Assembly (NCBI GenBank): GCA_014237395.1
Contig: JABZFP010000015.1
Span: forward strand, 1-64,000
Direction of reading: 5' to 3'
DNA from: Desulfobacteraceae bacterium
GTDB lineage: Bacteria > Desulfobacterota > Desulfobacteria > Desulfobacterales > UBA5852
DNA: 64,000 nucleotides
Part shown: piece after piece, positions 60,131 through 64,000 of the stretch
Layout: each line of letters opens with the position of its first letter
Position numbering within the stretch: the stretch's first letter is position 1
Position numbers and translations under genes: made by a program
The notes under the pieces: model-generated
What the model was told of the DNA's origin: nothing
The model's input: only the letters and a program-made list of their open reading frames with translations
The model's database searches: none

Positions 60131-61600
60131 ATGTTTGAACAGACCTTCAAGAACATAGACGATGTCCTCTGGAAAGAGGCTGGCTGCTCCTCGGAACTCG
60201 ATTACACTGAACAGACTTCATGGCTGCTCTTTCTCAAGTACCTCGATGACCTTGAGGCTGAAAGAGCGATGCGAGCCGAGCTGAAAGGCAAGCGATACGG
60301 TTTCATCATCGAGGATGATTATCGCTGGTCCTCTTGGGCTGCGCCCAAGAAGCCCGATGGCAGCTTTGACCACGATACCGCCATGACCGGGGATGACCTG
60401 ATTGATTTTGTGAACGACGAACTATTCCCCTACCTCAAGGGGTTCAAACAACGGGCATCCTCTCCCGATACCGTCGAATACAAGATTGGTGAGATATTCG
60501 GTGAGATCAAGAACAAGTTCCAGAGCGGGTACTCGCTACGGGATGCCCTGGAGCTTATGGACCAGCTTCATTTCCGTTCGCAGGAACAGAAGCACGAACT
60601 GTCCCACCTGTATGAAGCCAAGATCAAGAACATGGGCAATGCCGGTCGTAACGGCGGTGAATATTACACGCCCAGACCTCTCATTCGTGCAATGATCAAG
60701 GTCATTAAGCCCACCATAGGCAAGACCATCTACGATGGTGCTTGCGGATCCGCTGGCTTCCTCTGCGAGTCGCACGACTATCTGCGCAATGGTACCGATG
60801 GTAAGAAGTCGAAACTGTCCACCGCTGACCTCAAAACCCTCAAGACAAAGACCTTCTATGGCAAGGAAAAGAAAAGCCTCGCTTACGTTATAGCGATCAT
60901 GAACATGATCCTGCACGGTATCGATGCCCCCAACATCATGCACACGAACACACTGGCGGAAAACCTTGCCGATGTTCAGGAGAGGGATCGGTTCGACATC
61001 ATCCTCGCTAATCCGCCCTTCGGCGGGAAGGAGCGCAAGGAGATCCAACAGAATTTCCCAATCAAGACCGGCGAAACTGCCTTCCTGTTCCTGCAGCACT
61101 TCATCAAGTATCTGAGAGCTGGCGGCAAAGCCGCCGTGGTCATCAAGAATACCTTCCTGTCTAACTCCGACAACGCCTCCAAGGCATTGCGGCAGGAGTT
61201 GCTCGAAAGCTGCAACCTACACACTGTGTTGGACTGCCCCAGTGGAACGTTCCTCGGTGCAGGTGTGAAGACGGTGGTGCTATTCTTTGAGAAAGGCGCA
61301 CCAACAAGGAAGGTCTGGTACTACCAGCTTGATCCCGGCAGAAACATGGGCAAGACTAATTCGCTGAACGATGACGACCTAAAGGAGTTCGTGGAGCTGC
61401 AAGCGACCTCTGCTGATAGTGACAAATCCTGGACTGTCGACGTCAAGGACATCGACCAGGACGGTTTTGACCTCTCAGTGAAGAACCCCAACAACGGAGA
61501 GGAAGTCCCTCTGCGAGATCCGCAAGAGATCCTGATTGAAATCGAGGCGCTTGACGCCGAGAGTGCTGAGGTGCTGGATGGGATCAGGGGAATGCTATGA
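60131..61600 (+). CDS. hsdM: type I restriction-modification methyltransferase subunit
   Basis: An N6-adenine methyltransferase of 489 residues. The N-terminal helical HsdM domain (FEQTFKNIDDVLWKEAGCSS) is followed by the SAM motif (YDGACGSAGFL) and catalytic NPPF (LANPPFGG). It methylates the host recognition site and forms the modification complex with HsdS. AAGGAACCTC precedes the ATG. It overlaps hsdS by four bases. Confidence 0.95.
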   Translation: MFEQTFKNIDDVLWKEAGCSSELDYTEQTSWLLFLKYLDDLEAERAMRAELKGKRYGFIIEDDYRWSSWAAPKKPDGSFDHDTAMTGDDLIDFVNDELFPYLKGFKQRASSPDTVEYKIGEIFGEIKNKFQSGYSLRDALELMDQLHFRSQEQKHELSHLYEAKIKNMGNAGRNGGEYYTPRPLIRAMIKVIKPTIGKTIYDGACGSAGFLCESHDYLRNGTDGKKSKLSTADLKTLKTKTFYGKEKKSLAYVIAIMNMILHGIDAPNIMHTNTLAENLADVQERDRFDIILANPPFGGKERKEIQQNFPIKTGETAFLFLQHFIKYLRAGGKAAVVIKNTFLSNSDNASKALRQELLESCNLHTVLDCPSGTFLGAGVKTVVLFFEKGAPTRKVWYYQLDPGRNMGKTNSLNDDDLKEFVELQATSADSDKSWTVDVKDIDQDGFDLSVKNPNNGEEVPLRDPQEILIEIEALDAESAEVLDGIRGML

Positions 61601-62793
61601 ATAAAGAAAGTTTATTGGAGGAGTTGCTCAATATCCAGAGTGGCTACGCATTTAAGAGCAAACTCTACGGCGAAAGTGGTCATTTTCTTGTCAGGATTAG
61701 AAATGTTCAAGATGGGTTTCTTTGTCTTGATAAACCCAAATATGTTGTTTTGGACGACAAGACAAAGAGATTCGCTTTGGATGAAGGCGACTTGCTGACA
61801 TCCTTGACAGGTAATATTGGGCGAGTGGCTCGGGTTGAAAAAGCTCACCTGCCAGCGGCATTGAATCAGCGAGTTGCCAGATTGACTGTAATTGATCCAT
61901 CAACATTGTCTGCCGACTACCTTTACCATTTTCTTTCATCAGACCTATTCAAGAATGAATTGGCTGCTACTGGTCACGGTGCAGCACAGCAAAATGTAAG
62001 TCCTGCTGCTATTGGGAAGCTAATAATCCCACTCCCTCCCCTCCCCGAACAAAAGCGCATCGTTGCCATACTGGATGAGGCTTTTGCTGGCATATCCAAG
62101 GCTGTAGCCAATGCCGAAAAGAACCTCGCAAACGCCCATGAGCTGCTTGAAAGCTACCTTTGCAGCGTCTTCATCCGCAAGGGAGAAGGGTGGAAGCTTA
62201 AAATCCTCGGCGAGGCTTGTGATCTATTCCAAGGCTTAGCCATCAACAAGGGAACAAAACACCTGCTTGTTGATCATAGCTCCCTACCTCTACTCCGCAT
62301 CAAAGACTTAAGAAATGGCACCCAAGAACAATTCGTATGTGAAGAAGGCTACCCTCCAAACGCACTGGTTGCAGAAGATGACATATTATACACACGAACT
62401 GGACAGATAGGACTTGTCTTCCGTGGAAGGAGAGGCGTTTTACATAACAACTGCTTCAAAATTGTTCCAAGAGAAGGCTTACGCAGAACCTTTCTGTTTT
62501 GGTGGCTTCAAAATCGAGATTTTAAAAGAGAAATAGTTCGTTTAGCGTCTCGTGCCGCACAGCCAGACATAACACACAAGATATTCAAAGCTCAGCCAAT
62601 TCTGATACCCCCACTAAGTACGCAGGTGTCTATCGCTGAGTCAATTGAGAAGTTGTATTCTAAAACCCGTCACCTTGAATCCATCTACCAACAAAAGCTC
62701 TCTGCCCTCGCTGAACTAAAGCAGTCCATTCTCCAGAAGGCATTCACGGGCGAGTTGAAAAAAGACACGGTCAAAAAGCAGCTGGCGAACTGA
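61597..62793 (+). CDS. hsdS: type I restriction specificity subunit
   Basis: A 398-residue specificity protein. The first target-recognition domain (1-150) ends in the conserved LPPLPEQKRIVAILDEAFAG, with a helical spacer (155-190). The second domain (195-345) is followed by LSALAELKQSILQKAFTGEL. It decides the DNA sequence recognised by the complex. It overlaps hsdM by 4 bases (ATGA), and hsdR by 1 base (TGATG). Confidence 0.93.
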   Translation: MNKESLLEELLNIQSGYAFKSKLYGESGHFLVRIRNVQDGFLCLDKPKYVVLDDKTKRFALDEGDLLTSLTGNIGRVARVEKAHLPAALNQRVARLTVIDPSTLSADYLYHFLSSDLFKNELAATGHGAAQQNVSPAAIGKLIIPLPPLPEQKRIVAILDEAFAGISKAVANAEKNLANAHELLESYLCSVFIRKGEGWKLKILGEACDLFQGLAINKGTKHLLVDHSSLPLLRIKDLRNGTQEQFVCEEGYPPNALVAEDDILYTRTGQIGLVFRGRRGVLHNNCFKIVPREGLRRTFLFWWLQNRDFKREIVRLASRAAQPDITHKIFKAQPILIPPLSTQVSIAESIEKLYSKTRHLESIYQQKLSALAELKQSILQKAFTGELKKDTVKKQLAN

Positions 62794-64000
62794 TGAAACA
62801 AAACCTCAACGAAGCAGAAACCAGAGCCGAACTCATTGATCCAGCCCTTGCTGAGGCAGGATGGGGAAAAGTGGACGGTAGCCGTGTCCGACGTGAAGTC
62901 ATCACGCTTGGTCGCCTGACCGGAGGAGGCAAACGAAGCCAACAGGACATTGCCGACTATGTTCTGGTTTATCGTGACCAGAAACTGGCGGTCATTGAGG
63001 CTAAGAAGGTCAGTCTGCCCGACACCGAGGGTGTCGGACAAGCCAAGCGATACGCCACAAAACTCCAGACTCGCTTCGCCTATTCCACCAACGGCAACGG
63101 AATCTACTGCGTTGACATGCAGACCGGGGAGGAGCGCTACGTTAATGCCTATCCCACCCCAGATGAACTCTGGAACGCTACTTTTTTGACCGCTAACCTG
63201 TGGCGTGACCGGTTCGCTGCTATCCCTTTTGAGGACAAGGGAGGAGCCTGGGAGGCTCGTTACTACCAGCACAATGCGATAAAGCACGTTCTAAATGCCA
63301 TTTCTGAAGGCAATGACCGTATCCTGCTGACCATGGCTACCGGTACGGGCAAGACCTTCATTGCCTTCCAACTGGCATGGAAACTATTCCACAGCCGGTG
63401 GAACCTGAAAGATTGGAGGGATGACACCGAACCCAACCGGAGACCCCGTATCCTTTTCCTGGCGGACCGCAACATCCTTGCAGACCAAGCCTACAACGCC
63501 TTCTCAGCCTTCCCAGATGATGCCCTGATCCGCATATCCCCCGATGTAATCCGCCAAAGGGGCAGAGTGCCCAAGAACGGCAGCATCTTCTTCACGATCT
63601 TTCAGACCTTCATGTCTGGTACCGATGCCGATGGCAACCCCGCCCCCAGCTTTGGGGACTACCCGCCTGACTTCTTTGACTTCGTGGTGATTGACGAGTG
63701 CCACAGGGGTGGCGCTAATGATGAGAGTAACTGGCGGCAGATCATGGAATATTTCTCCCCGGCGGTGCAGCTTGGGCTGACCGCCACTCCGAAACGCCAG
63801 CATAACGCCGATACCTATGCCTATTTCGGCGAACCTGTTTACGTCTATTCCCTCAAGGAGGGCATCAACGACGGCTATCTGACCCCGTTCAAGGTCAAGC
63901 AGATAGCCACCACAATCGATGATTACGTCTATACGCCCGATGACGAGATCATCCAGGGAGAGGTCGAGGTCGGTAAACGGTACGACGAGGATGACTTCAA
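62793..64000 (+). CDS. hsdR: type I restriction endonuclease subunit R, 3' end outside window
   Basis: Begins MKQNLNEAETRAELID at the ATG overlapping the hsdS stop. The N-terminal endonuclease domain has DYVLVYRDQKLAVIEAKK, a PD-(D/E)XK motif. It is followed by the DEAD-like motor with Walker A (ATGTGKT) and Walker B (VIDECHRGG). The window ends within the helicase region. With hsdM and hsdS it forms a complete type I system, transcribed as one unit. Confidence 0.93.
   Translation, partial: MKQNLNEAETRAELIDPALAEAGWGKVDGSRVRREVITLGRLTGGGKRSQQDIADYVLVYRDQKLAVIEAKKVSLPDTEGVGQAKRYATKLQTRFAYSTNGNGIYCVDMQTGEERYVNAYPTPDELWNATFLTANLWRDRFAAIPFEDKGGAWEARYYQHNAIKHVLNAISEGNDRILLTMATGTGKTFIAFQLAWKLFHSRWNLKDWRDDTEPNRRPRILFLADRNILADQAYNAFSAFPDDALIRISPDVIRQRGRVPKNGSIFFTIFQTFMSGTDADGNPAPSFGDYPPDFFDFVVIDECHRGGANDESNWRQIMEYFSPAVQLGLTATPKRQHNADTYAYFGEPVYVYSLKEGINDGYLTPFKVKQIATTIDDYVYTPDDEIIQGEVEVGKRYDEDDF

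Larger units (their letters stand above)
41171..64000. mobile_element. tRNA-integrated genomic island, left part
   Basis: Sequence composition drops relative to the core. The region is filled with accessory genes: a polymerase-like gene, a serine recombinase, a broken BRO gene, defence-like genes and a type I restriction system. It begins at the tRNA 3' remnant. There are no phage structural genes. The integrase was not seen and should be at the other end. The right boundary is outside the window. Confidence 0.8.

Noticed and set aside
41171..64000. CRISPR array
   Set aside because: No regularly spaced direct repeats of 20-40 bases were found; the hairpins have different sequences and irregular spacing.

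Overview
The window reads as a high-GC chromosome of a sulfate-reducer-like Desulfobacterota bacterium, with a lower-GC accessory island on its right third. The taxonomic guess is an inference from gene content: a PurD-PurE fusion, an MttB-family methyltransferase beside a QueG-like Fe-S protein, DUF134 with an Mrp ATPase, and several chemosensory-style regulators. No 16S rRNA is present to confirm it.

Positions 1-11827 hold a plus-strand run that may be one long operon. It starts with a CheA kinase truncated by the window edge, then two CheB-like response regulators whose esterase active sites look broken, a ParA-type ATPase with a zinc ribbon, a secreted beta-helix protein and a HAMP membrane protein. 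It continues into a TauE/SafE permease and a complete SsuABC/TauABC-like importer. Positions 11828-13354 form an AT-rich patch with a HEPN-like gene and a REP-like inverted repeat. A QueG-like protein, an MttB-family methyltransferase, a DUF6933-like protein and a DUF3750-like lipoprotein follow.

Positions 17-41 kb are core chromosome. They carry PilZ-CheX, thioredoxin, lipAB, a universal stress protein, Mrp, DUF134, a glycosyltransferase, TM2, Uup, a radical SAM protein, the pqi (MCE) lipid-transport operon, a tRNA-Leu(CAA), Sua5, PurD-PurE, Ddl, and small SHOCT and DUF1992 proteins.

At 41171 there is a displaced 3' end of a tRNA gene, reading on the minus strand, with its terminator just to the left at 41132-41157. 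This is the expected left boundary of an island integrated into a tRNA gene. The intact tRNA and the integrase should lie to the right of this window. Inside the island, in order, are: (i) two hairpins with similar loops, a 594-residue protein with family A/T7-type polymerase palm motifs, and four modular STAS/SpoIIAA-like proteins, followed by a serine recombinase; (ii) a BRO-N gene broken by an amber codon, small genes, an HMCES-type peptidase and a stretch rich in GC hairpins; (iii) a minus-strand set with zinc-finger, thermonuclease, SLOG-like, DUF4268 and NTF2-like proteins; (iv) a dense plus-strand defence strip with an HEPN protein, a TIR protein, a zinc ribbon, an HEPN protein, an Abi-alpha-like protein, an HNH-HIT fusion, an HEPN-like protein and a type I restriction system (hsdM, hsdS and a truncated hsdR). 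The polymerase/STAS block and the HEPN-TIR-HNH/HIT strip are the best candidates for undescribed systems.
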